IMG/VR virus record: IMGVR_UViG_3300020281_000104
Location: 1-28,061 of that record
Strand: one strand, 5' to 3'
Length of the DNA: 28,061 nt
Source: a virus
Part shown: positions 20,626-28,061 of the stretch, piece after piece
How positions within the stretch are numbered: position 1 is the first letter of the stretch
Layout: the number at the start of each line of letters is the position of its first letter
The notes under the pieces: generated by a model
What the model saw: only the letters and a program-made list of their open reading frames with translations
The model's database searches: none
What the model was told of the DNA's origin: nothing
Program-made: the position numbers and the translations under genes

Positions 20626-21131
20626 TCGTGTTTTACTCCATATACTGATGCATGTATTTGACTAAATGTACCAGCAGTTTCCAGTTTTAAACCACCTGCA
20701 GCAGTTGTTGTTTTAACCATTGTTCCTACTTTGTTATACCCTGCATCACTATTGCATGCTGCCCAAATGTATTTATATAATGTTGTACTTCGTGGATTAA
20801 AAACTTTTAAATGTGCTTGTAAATCATGTTGAAATCCACTGTCTACCATTATTAAAACACTACTATCTTGGTCAGAGTTTTGATTATTATCTGTAATACC
20901 ACCGGTATCACCTAATTCAAAAGAAGCATAGTCATAGTTACCAGCACCTAATTCTGCATTAGAATCATCTAATATTTTAATTGTTGGTCTAGGATTAGAA
21001 CCATCTGCATTTTGTAAACCTCTTAAAAATACATCATAATACTCATAAGTATCTGTAAAACATCCATTAAGATTAAGTGAACTTACGCTTGAACCTGTAA
21101 AGGTATTAACTAATTCTAATTTTCCTGACAT
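20622..21131 (-). CDS. Fibre-like paralogue B, 169 aa
   Basis: Starts KLELVNTFTGSSVSSLNLNG, then DTYEYYDVFLRGL (27-39), ILDDSNAELGAGNYDY and the end HASVYGVKHE. Clearly related to paralogue A in motif order (KLEL, TYxxYxV, LDxSNA, C-terminal YG) but diverged. Likely a virion surface protein. Confidence 0.72.
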   Translation of the reverse strand: MSGKLELVNTFTGSSVSSLNLNGCFTDTYEYYDVFLRGLQNADGSNPRPTIKILDDSNAELGAGNYDYASFELGDTGGITDNNQNSDQDSSVLIMVDSGFQHDLQAHLKVFNPRSTTLYKYIWAACNSDAGYNKVGTMVKTTTAAGGLKLETAGTFSQIHASVYGVKHE

Positions 21132-21763
21132 TATTCTGCATATCCATATAATGAAAGTCTTGCACCTGCTCTAAAACCATTAGTAGCAGTTGTATAAAAA
21201 TGTATTTTTTCTACAGGTCCTGATTGTTTAAAGAAAAAACCACCTAATGATTGCCTACTTGTAGTAGCACCAGCATGTGAAGAACCTCTAAACTCTGTAA
21301 TTGTTTTTAATGTTGAACTTCCTAAATTATGTATAACATTGTTAAAGTTAAAACTTTTTTCAGAAGCAGCATCATCAAATTGTTCTCTAGCAAGGTGATA
21401 GTTAGCGTTACTTGCACGTGTGTTTCTTGAACCAGAGCCTGCTTTAATTTGTACAAATCTATGATTGTATTGATTGCCAGATGTAATTCGTGTACCACCT
21501 ACAGTGTATTGTATTCTTATTTCATATTGGCTACCATCAGTACCAGATACAGGTAACTCACCAATAATGTGATGTGTATTATATGTATCTCCCTGTAAGT
21601 TATCAAACTCAAATTCAGCAGTATCTACAGAAATTGTTTTTGTTTCTATAAGTGTAAGTTTTCCATTAGCACCAGATTCTGGTAATAAATCTATATCTTC
21701 GTTTACTCCAGGTCCATCTATACCTAGACTACCACCTTCTTTAAGCATTAATAACATGCTCAT
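21131..21763 (-). CDS. Fibre-like paralogue C, 210 aa
   Basis: Has a 32-residue N-terminal extension, then KLTLIETKTISV, DTYNTHHIIGEL, beta strands with Gly/Ser turns and the end RLSLYGYAE. The extension may dock onto the fibre encoded by the next gene upstream (21760). One-base TAATG overlap with B, ATGA overlap with the fibre gene. Confidence 0.7.
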   Translation of the reverse strand: MSMLLMLKEGGSLGIDGPGVNEDIDLLPESGANGKLTLIETKTISVDTAEFEFDNLQGDTYNTHHIIGELPVSGTDGSQYEIRIQYTVGGTRITSGNQYNHRFVQIKAGSGSRNTRASNANYHLAREQFDDAASEKSFNFNNVIHNLGSSTLKTITEFRGSSHAGATTSRQSLGGFFFKQSGPVEKIHFYTTATNGFRAGARLSLYGYAE

Positions 21764-23148
21764 CCGCTTAACAAAGCACTTTCTGCATCAACTTGTATAA
21801 AACCACGATTGTTAGAAGACCTTAATTCTACAAATTCACCAGCAGTAAACGTACCACTACTAATTGCACCAGTTATTTCTATCATAAAAGAATGCATCAT
21901 AGATTGACCACTAGTACCACCATAGCTAGGAATTGTTATAGTTGTTATATCTTCTGCGTGACCAGAACTAACACCTGCTACTTCTAAAGTACCTACTAAT
22001 GAAATATCTATATTAGCAAAATAATTAGTCCACATAGGTGTTGCAGGCATAAATACTTTGTAAGTTGTAGTTGATGTAGCTACACCAGTAGCAATAACAC
22101 AATCATTTGAAAAGTCAGCGAAATTACTTCCATATCTTTTTAAAAACTTTTCACACTTAGCAGTTTCTTCTTCTCTAACTTCTACATTTCTTGTAGCAAC
22201 ACTTCCAAGTTCTAACTTCATACCAGTTAATTTAATACTGCCACCTGTTCCAGTACCTTGACTTATTTTAAAACCAAAAACACCTTCTTCACCATCAGCA
22301 AAACTTGACATGTTTACACCATTACCATATGTTCCAGGGTCCCATTGAAAAGTAACTTTAAACTGTTGCCAAGTATTAGAAGCAATCATTTCAGTTCCTA
22401 ACTCACCACCTCCACTGCTAGTGTCACCAATTTGGTAATTATATGAAAAATGTCCTTTTATTTTAGGTTTACTAATTGAATCAGATTTAAACCAACAACT
22501 TAATGTCATTGTTCTTCTGTATAATAAAGGTTGTTGAGCTATAGGTTGTACTACAAAAGTAGTGTCTAAATTACCAGAAGAACTTATATTTAAAGCTCTA
22601 TGAGGGCTATCAAAAGGTCTATCATCCGCACTATGAGGAGATTCACCAACAATTTCTTGTACGCTTACAGTAGATGAGCCATCATGTTTAGTATACCAAC
22701 AATCTATAGCTGCTTGTTGATAGCTACTAGTTTGAGTAATACTTCCAGCCGCTGGTTCAGAGTTATTTTTTGATAAACAATTTCCATTTCTAAATAAATT
22801 TTTATTAACAAGACCTCCATCAATTCTGTCATGTACATCTTCAAACATTTCTTTTATAACTGACATACGTACTGTAGTACCATCAGCATGGTCAGGGTCA
22901 GTAAGATGTCTACCTTCTATGTCACGTGTCATAGTAGTAATAGTTGTACCAGATGATGCAGTAACTTCTACTATTTCTCTATTTGTTGAACTGTCAGGGT
23001 CAATAACTAAATAATATGGAGCTTCTATATTAGTGCTACCATCACTTGTTGGTGCTTCAGTTAAAGTCATAGCTGTAGCACTACCAGCTACAATTCCATT
23101 TAATGTAGTTTCAAAAAAATTACTAAAATTTACTTCTTGTGCTGTCAT
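21760..23148 (-). CDS. Tail fibre / receptor-binding protein, 462 aa
   Basis: Residues 15-95 form a small beta module (EIVEVTASSGTTITTMTRDI, then HADGTTV) also present in the 25118 gene product. After the linker at 100-112, LFRNGNCLSKNN (about 117-128) opens a jelly-roll/carbohydrate-binding-like domain with CWYTK, MTLSCWFKS and MKLELGSVATRNVE (ends near 330), typical of phage fibre domains. The last 130 residues form another beta domain. Probably the main host-binding fibre. Confidence 0.75.
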   Translation of the reverse strand: MTAQEVNFSNFFETTLNGIVAGSATAMTLTEAPTSDGSTNIEAPYYLVIDPDSSTNREIVEVTASSGTTITTMTRDIEGRHLTDPDHADGTTVRMSVIKEMFEDVHDRIDGGLVNKNLFRNGNCLSKNNSEPAAGSITQTSSYQQAAIDCWYTKHDGSSTVSVQEIVGESPHSADDRPFDSPHRALNISSSGNLDTTFVVQPIAQQPLLYRRTMTLSCWFKSDSISKPKIKGHFSYNYQIGDTSSGGGELGTEMIASNTWQQFKVTFQWDPGTYGNGVNMSSFADGEEGVFGFKISQGTGTGGSIKLTGMKLELGSVATRNVEVREEETAKCEKFLKRYGSNFADFSNDCVIATGVATSTTTYKVFMPATPMWTNYFANIDISLVGTLEVAGVSSGHAEDITTITIPSYGGTSGQSMMHSFMIEITGAISSGTFTAGEFVELRSSNNRGFIQVDAESALLSG

Positions 23149-25118
23149 TACGCTCCAAATCTCATCTGTCCTAATGGACTTATACCAAACACCATGTTAC
23201 TAGATATTTCTGTTATATCAGGTTGTCTAGTTCCACGCACCGTTATTATAGCATACTGTGTAACGCTGCCTCTTTCAACATTAGAATTAATTGGATAACT
23301 TATTCTTTCAACAACACCTCTAATAATTTCTTTTGGGTCAAATAACTCTAATGTAACAGAAGAACCTTCTCGTGTTTTTAATTCAGCATATATAGCATTG
23401 CCTAATCCTTTTACTAATAATGGTTTTCTTCCTGGTCTTTCTACTCTATCAGATAAATTAATTGGTATTTGTACAACTACAAGCTCTGGTCTAGCTAATG
23501 CACGAAACTGTAAAGATTTTAATTTAGGTGTATTAATATTATTTGTAGATTTTAAGGTAAGTTTACCTACAATATATCTTGATACCTCAGTTAATTGAGC
23601 TTCTCTTTCTCCTGTACCTATTGTTTGTTTTAAAGCTGATTTATATGAACTATCATCTGGATTATCTAATGCTTCGAACTTTGTTGAATAAGATAAATCT
23701 ATTTCTGTATTAATAGGTTGGTCAAATGTAGATACTTCTGCACCAACAAATTGTTTTTGTTCTGCAGTAAAGAAATCTGCAGCAGCAGTTACTAAATATC
23801 CTTCGTCTTCAAAATCAGTACCTTGTTTAAAAAATCCTAAATCATTAATAAGAACAGCTAAATTACCATCAGAATTTGTTATACCTGTAATTTTACCACC
23901 ATTTTTTGTATTTAAATCTCTAGCTATACCAGCAGTTGGAAGATAATATCTCCATAAAAAACTTTCTGTAGAACTTTCTTGTATACCCATATAAACACTA
24001 TCTCTTGATACAAACATTGTATAAGGTGTTGTGTCAATATCCTCTACATCCCATTCTTTAACTAATTGTCTTTGACCTAATACATAAAGGTCATCAGCTA
24101 CAACTAATTGCGCTCTATAAAATCTTCCTATTGTTGTAGATTTTTCTTTAGTTCCAAAAAATATTTGTCCTTCAGATGCTGCAATAGAATGTATTTCTTC
24201 AAAAGGTATATTAGTTTGTCCTTTTAATGTCATAGTTCCTGATACATCTTTTATAGAATATATATCACCATTTGTAGAAGCAGCTAATACTACTGCACCT
24301 GCGTCTACAATTGCCGATACATGATGTGTATCTTCGAATGTAAATATTGCATCTCCATCTTGTAAATCAGAAGAAGACCATGTTTTACCAAAAGGATTAA
24401 CTGCCCATAACAATTCTACAGTTCCATTATCTCCTGATATAAATAAAAAACCTTTAGCAAACCAAACACCTGTTAATCCACCACTTGATGCTTGTGCAGT
24501 TGTTAATGTTGTAAAAGAAGAACCATCATATTGAATTAACTCTGAGTTAGATGTACCATCTGCAGTAGTTAAATATAGTGTATTACCTACTACTGCTATA
24601 CCTGTAAAGTTATATGAAGCACCTGTAGCTGTAATTTCTGTCCAATTTTCACCATTGTCTGTACTTTTCCATAAATCTGTTTCATCAGTTATATACAAAG
24701 TATTATCTGTTGTTTGTGCAAGATAATTATTACTTCCTGTTAATTCTGACATAAAACCTGTCATTTTGTTTAATAATTTAATATGATAAGAAGTGTCATT
24801 ATCACTATGAAAAACATCAATACCTTTACTATCCCAAAATCTAGTTACATCTTTTTCGTTACCATCACGTCTATGTGCTGTATCTAAGTTAGAACCACCA
24901 CTAAAATTATTTCTTGAATATATACGTCCTAAGTTTGTAGTAAAATCTTCTGCATTTTGTTTAACATTTACTTGTTGATTAGCACCTACTTCAGATGATT
25001 GAATAATCATTTCTCTATTAGGACTAATAGCAGAACGTAATAGCATATCGTCTATTCGTATATCATATCCATATCTTTTTGGATTCTGAATGTTTAAAGT
25101 ACTAGCTACTCTAGGCAT
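23148..25118 (-). CDS. Beta-propeller tail protein, 656 aa
   Basis: N-terminal 110 residues form a docking region (LNIQNPKRYGYDIRIDDML). From about 125 to 420 there are repeated four-stranded blades (NTLYITDETDLWKS, NTLYLTTADG, VLAASTNGDIYSI); one is an Asp-box S-T-D-N-G-E-N-W at 152-159, as in BNR/sialidase-type propellers. The C-terminal 230 residues are beta-rich. Asp-boxes mark a fold, not necessarily enzyme activity; no catalytic triad was seen. Likely tail hub or host-contact protein. One-base overlaps on both sides. Confidence 0.72.
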   Translation of the reverse strand: MPRVASTLNIQNPKRYGYDIRIDDMLLRSAISPNREMIIQSSEVGANQQVNVKQNAEDFTTNLGRIYSRNNFSGGSNLDTAHRRDGNEKDVTRFWDSKGIDVFHSDNDTSYHIKLLNKMTGFMSELTGSNNYLAQTTDNTLYITDETDLWKSTDNGENWTEITATGASYNFTGIAVVGNTLYLTTADGTSNSELIQYDGSSFTTLTTAQASSGGLTGVWFAKGFLFISGDNGTVELLWAVNPFGKTWSSSDLQDGDAIFTFEDTHHVSAIVDAGAVVLAASTNGDIYSIKDVSGTMTLKGQTNIPFEEIHSIAASEGQIFFGTKEKSTTIGRFYRAQLVVADDLYVLGQRQLVKEWDVEDIDTTPYTMFVSRDSVYMGIQESSTESFLWRYYLPTAGIARDLNTKNGGKITGITNSDGNLAVLINDLGFFKQGTDFEDEGYLVTAAADFFTAEQKQFVGAEVSTFDQPINTEIDLSYSTKFEALDNPDDSSYKSALKQTIGTGEREAQLTEVSRYIVGKLTLKSTNNINTPKLKSLQFRALARPELVVVQIPINLSDRVERPGRKPLLVKGLGNAIYAELKTREGSSVTLELFDPKEIIRGVVERISYPINSNVERGSVTQYAIITVRGTRQPDITEISSNMVFGISPLGQMRFGA

Positions 25119-26125
25119 TAGGTTGGATAAAGTATGCTATTAAGTTGTACTGGTTCTGGGTATTTAGACCTTAAATTAGAGCGTGCTTGTGTAATTAATA
25201 ATTGTTGATATCTTAATAAACTTTGTGAAATACTATTAGAGCTACCTACTGGTGATGTAGCAGCTTCTAATTGTTCTGTAATATAAGGTGTATTTAATCT
25301 TGATATATCTTTACCTACAACTAACTGTGCAGCAGCACCAGTCATTATGATAGGTTCATATTCTATTTCTAAACCGACAGTAGCTAATGTTGTAGCCTCT
25401 GATGTTGGTTCTACAAATTTCTTTTTAAAAGTAACAAAAACAGTATGACCTGCTGATATATCTACAAACTGTACTGCATGTACAACATCAGGTCCTGTTG
25501 TATATGTTTTAGTTCTTTCTGTTTGTGTATCATCTGTATATACAAATGGATTAGGTAAATCAATCATTTCTATAGCTACACCATTGTATTTAAGTCCTGT
25601 TTGGTCAGAACCTGACTGCCAATCTGTATATTGTGATATAGCTTTTAAAGGAGTAACTAAATAGTTATAGGTATCTCCATCTGTACCGTGTGTACCTAGT
25701 AATTTATAACCTGTACTAGCAGTAAGTTCAATAGTTTCTGTTGCAAATAAAGTAGGATATAAGTTTTTAATTTGGTCTACTACAGCTTCATAAACATTTT
25801 TACGTGGAAATGTAGGTTGTATTTTAATTATTGCGTTTGCTGAATGTGCTGCAGCAGTTGTACCTCTTTGTCCTCTCCTAACTGTTATTGTATTACTTAC
25901 ATTGTTAAGAGAAGTAGTGTACATTATTTCTTGACCTACTTCAATAATTGCACCAGCATCTAATGAATCTTCTTCTTCAACAGAAAATAAATTACCATCA
26001 TAACTTATTTCAGTTTCAGATGCATCTATACCAGATGTTAGATATGAGTAAGTTTCTACAGAATCTACAGGTTCGAGATACTCTCTATATATCCTGTCTA
26101 CTAGGTCACCAATATTTGTACTCAT
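25118..26125 (-). CDS. Structural protein, possible head-tail connector, 335 aa
   Basis: Starts MSTNIGDLVDRIYREYLEP, then a beta module (28-102: IEVGQEIMYTT, NTITVRRGQRGTTAAAHSAN) shared with the fibre at 21760. The remainder mixes helices and strands (NVYEAVVDQIKNLYPTLF at 110-127). Position directly after the capsid and small head gene suggests a neck or connector protein. A TAGGAGT ribosome site precedes ATG 26125. Confidence 0.65.
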   Translation of the reverse strand: MSTNIGDLVDRIYREYLEPVDSVETYSYLTSGIDASETEISYDGNLFSVEEEDSLDAGAIIEVGQEIMYTTSLNNVSNTITVRRGQRGTTAAAHSANAIIKIQPTFPRKNVYEAVVDQIKNLYPTLFATETIELTASTGYKLLGTHGTDGDTYNYLVTPLKAISQYTDWQSGSDQTGLKYNGVAIEMIDLPNPFVYTDDTQTERTKTYTTGPDVVHAVQFVDISAGHTVFVTFKKKFVEPTSEATTLATVGLEIEYEPIIMTGAAAQLVVGKDISRLNTPYITEQLEAATSPVGSSNSISQSLLRYQQLLITQARSNLRSKYPEPVQLNSILYPT

Positions 26126-26133
26126 TGGTACTC

Positions 26134-26466
26134 CTAACTAGATTTAAATATTAATTGTATGCTTCTATCTGCTGCTTCTGTACCATTTGATGTAACTCTT
26201 AAAAAACCTCCTGTTGCAAAAGCCCAACCACTAGGGTCAACTCTTACTACATCTCCAGCTGATACTGTGTAGCTTACATCAGTACCATCAGTTTCTTTAA
26301 CATCTACCCAAGCACTTCCATCAAAAGCAAAGTCAAAGGTAACTGCTGTACCTGTCATTGTTGCTGGAAATACTATACCAGATAGTAATAAACCATCTGT
26401 TTGTACTCCTGTAGAGTTACTAGCATCTGCTGATATATCTATTAAAACTTCTTTTGAAATTTGCAT
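26134..26466 (-). CDS. Small beta-rich head protein, 110 aa
   Basis: All-beta composition (VTFDFAFDGSAWVDVKETDG, then VVRVDPSGWAFATGGFLRV, SIQLIFKSS), no charged tail. Lies just after the capsid gene, where decoration or head-completion proteins are usual. AAGGA precedes ATG 26466. Exact role not recognised. Confidence 0.68.
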   Translation of the reverse strand: MQISKEVLIDISADASNSTGVQTDGLLLSGIVFPATMTGTAVTFDFAFDGSAWVDVKETDGTDVSYTVSAGDVVRVDPSGWAFATGGFLRVTSNGTEAADRSIQLIFKSS

Positions 26467-26492
26467 ATTGTCCTTACTATAGCAGAAGAAAT

Positions 26493-26514
26493 GGGAGGAA
26501 GGTGGATTCCCCCC
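26493..26514 (-). terminator. G+C-rich hairpin after the capsid gene (attenuator-like)
   Basis: GGGAGGAA (26493-26500) pairs with TTCCCCCC (26507-26514), eight positions with one mismatch, six-base loop. It is the strongest G+C stem in the late operon. On the minus strand only a weak ATTTCTTCT follows, so it probably stabilises or attenuates the abundant capsid mRNA rather than ending it. Confidence 0.45.
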
Positions 26515-26531
26515 AAATCTTCAAATTAAAA

Positions 26532-27650
26532 TTAAGCTACGTCTGTAATCTTAAGGTGATAGGAAGGAGGACCGAAGTCGTATCCCATCTCCATGTAGAT
26601 TGCTTTAGCAACTTGAGCATTTGCATCTTGGTCAATGTCACGTACAAACACAGTTCCATATCCTGGGATATTTGTGAATGCTGGTTGTACGAAAGCAAAG
26701 TCAACAATAAATGCAGTATTAGCAGGAATGATGTTAGGGTCAATAACCATCATACCAATTTGTCCAAATGGTGTGACAATTACATCAATGTCAATACCTG
26801 CAAGGTTTCTATCTCTAGGAAGGATAGCACCTGTAATTCCAACAGAACCAGCAAGTAATTCTTTGTTAAGGTCCAATAATTGTTTTGGACTTAAGCAAAG
26901 TACTGGCTGTACCATTGGAGCATGTGCATCATACAATCTCTTAAGAGAGTTTGCAATAGCATCCCATGATAAAACTTGGTCTGTTCCAGAACCATCACCA
27001 GCTGTATCGTTGTAGTATATGTTACCACCAACAAATGTTGGAGCTGTTGCATTGTCTGCGTTAGCATTTAATGCACAGTATTCTGAAAGACCACGCATTT
27101 CTCTTGTACCTGCGCCTGGTGTAGCGTTTGCTCCATCAGCGAATGTACCGTTGAATGCGAACCATTCTACTTCTCTAGCTACTTTTTCAAGAGCTAAAGA
27201 CATTTGCTCTGCAAATTCATCAACGATTGGATTAGAACCAGCTAAACCGAGTTTATCAGCAGCTGTTACTGTTCCATCACCATCTGATGAATTGATTATG
27301 TTAGCACTTAAATCAAAAGGATTTTGGTGCTGATATGTTGCCATAGCTGTGTAAGTCATCTTTACACCTTTGTGAAATATCTGTGTCACACCTGTGTATG
27401 CAACTCTATCTCTACCGAGATATTCTGTTGGTGTGTTACCTTCTTGACCTTTATCAGGCTCAGAAGTCACTGTGTGTGAGTCAGCAGCTTGGATTTGCCA
27501 GAAAGTAGATTGTAAAACCTTACCTCCGTTTAAGCCACCTGTTGCAGATAAGAAAGGAGTTCTTTGACCACCTACACGGAATAGCTCCCCAGCAAAATTA
27601 TTAATATTCTGGGAGTAAATTGCGTCACCTGTCAAGCTTATGCTTGCCAT
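26532..27650 (-). CDS. Major capsid protein, HK97-fold (SU10/DUF5309-like), 372 aa
   Basis: Builds the icosahedral head. Size, position right after the scaffold, and the segment YTGVTQIFHKGVKMTYTAMA (about 86-105) resemble the SU10-type (DUF5309) major capsid family. Other coat-like features are the N-arm (ISLTGDAIYSQNINNFAGEL), a spine-helix region (FAEQMSLALEKVAREVEWFA, about 145-164) and the C-terminal beta domain (AGIDIDVIVTPFGQIGMMVI). It has the strongest ribosome site in the window, GGAGGTGTTTTATG, as expected for the most abundant protein. No maturation protease is visible here. Confidence 0.87.
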   Translation of the reverse strand: MASISLTGDAIYSQNINNFAGELFRVGGQRTPFLSATGGLNGGKVLQSTFWQIQAADSHTVTSEPDKGQEGNTPTEYLGRDRVAYTGVTQIFHKGVKMTYTAMATYQHQNPFDLSANIINSSDGDGTVTAADKLGLAGSNPIVDEFAEQMSLALEKVAREVEWFAFNGTFADGANATPGAGTREMRGLSEYCALNANADNATAPTFVGGNIYYNDTAGDGSGTDQVLSWDAIANSLKRLYDAHAPMVQPVLCLSPKQLLDLNKELLAGSVGITGAILPRDRNLAGIDIDVIVTPFGQIGMMVIDPNIIPANTAFIVDFAFVQPAFTNIPGYGTVFVRDIDQDANAQVAKAIYMEMGYDFGPPSYHLKITDVA

Positions 27651-27686
27651 AAAACACCTCCGTTTTGTGTCGTATTAAACTGTTAC

Positions 27687-28061
27687 TTATTTATTTTGCT
27701 CAATGTAGTTTAGTTTTGCTCTAAGTGAATCCTTTACTGAAGCATTTTTAAGAGCTGCAACTAATTCTTCATTGGCATCTAAAGGCACTTCTGAATTAGA
27801 ATTTGCATCAAGTGCAGCCACTCTGGAACGTGCATCATCTTGAATTTGTGGTTCAACTTCAGGTTGTGTTACTTCCTCAACTTGTCCACTAGATTCGTAA
27901 CCATACTCATCCTTAGCGAACTGTGCGATAGACTCTGTATCAATCGGTCCATCATACACTTGTTTCAACGCTTTACCGAAACCCTTGTCAGTAGATAATC
28001 CTAACTTACCAAAGACATTATCTATTTCCTTATCTTTATAAGAAGCTAGTTCTGCCTCAAG
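27687..28061 (-). CDS. Scaffolding protein (partial, enters from right edge)
   Basis: The last 124 residues are visible; the frame is open to the window edge, so the true start is beyond 28061 (the TTG at 27968 is internal). Acidic, helical, with Gln/Glu/Pro-rich stretches (QVEEVTQPEVEPQIQDDARS) and a basic helical tail (KNASVKDSLRAKLNYIEQNK), typical of scaffolds whose C-terminus binds coat protein. Immediate placement before the capsid gene supports this. Confidence 0.75.
   Translation of the reverse strand, partial: LEAELASYKDKEIDNVFGKLGLSTDKGFGKALKQVYDGPIDTESIAQFAKDEYGYESSGQVEEVTQPEVEPQIQDDARSRVAALDANSNSEVPLDANEELVAALKNASVKDSLRAKLNYIEQNK

Noticed and set aside
26068-26090. GGTTCGAGA sequence resembling a tRNA T-arm
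   Set aside because: It is inside the 335-residue structural gene and no acceptor or anticodon stem can be formed around it.

Overview
The window is part of the genome of an AT-rich, tailed double-stranded DNA bacteriophage, probably virulent. The packaging gene (terminase large subunit), scaffold, HK97-fold major capsid protein, tail/fibre proteins and holins mark it as a phage. There is no integrase, no obvious repressor, no tape-measure protein and no tail sheath or tube gene, so a short-tailed (podovirus-like) particle is the best guess, although part of the genome lies outside the window. The host is uncertain. A secreted protein with Thr/Pro tracts of the kind common in actinobacterial exported proteins, together with the low G+C, suggests a low-GC actinobacterium such as the marine 'Candidatus Actinomarina' group. 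This is inference, not proof.

Layout. (1) 1-1388, minus strand: N-terminal two thirds of the terminase, reading off the left edge, with a good promoter at 1427-1455. (2) 1389-1936: divergent control region with repeats, palindromes and hairpins. (3) 1937-13009, plus strand: a complete early/middle operon of about 25 mostly small genes. Recognisable members are a DUF1281/Api92-like protein, a MoxR/CobS-like AAA ATPase paired with a CobT-like HExxH + vWA protein, a metallophosphoesterase, a Rad52-type annealing protein, a winged-helix protein and a lytic transglycosylase. No DNA polymerase, primase or helicase is present. (4) 13010-13076: convergent junction. (5) 13077-28061, minus strand: one late operon read right to left. 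It runs scaffold (partial), capsid, small head protein, connector-like protein, beta-propeller tail protein, fibre, three paralogous fibre-like proteins, membrane/lysis proteins with a 649-residue Thr/Glu-rich secreted protein, a train of micro-genes, a DUF5675 protein, a 454-residue virion-like protein, an r1t-type holin and three small proteins. Most neighbours overlap by 1-4 bases (TAATG or ATGA), so translation is coupled.

The terminase reads off the left edge and the scaffold enters from the right edge on the same strand. If the map is circular, the missing piece would hold the terminase C-terminus, portal and any protease, and one leftward late unit would start at about 1420.

The most unusual content is non-coding. 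Five intergenic hairpins at 1763-2757 share a three-base bulge on the 5' arm while their arm sequences differ with pairing kept; three of them also share a CTTG loop. Three further hairpins (3672, 5067, 9841) have perfect or near-perfect stems, and two of these have nearly identical 13-base loops. Most of these hairpins lie just upstream of a Shine-Dalgarno sequence. Two gene-free stretches (4801-4999 and 8029-8181) fold by eye into multi-helix RNAs with GNRA tetraloops. I also found no GATC tetranucleotide anywhere in the window.
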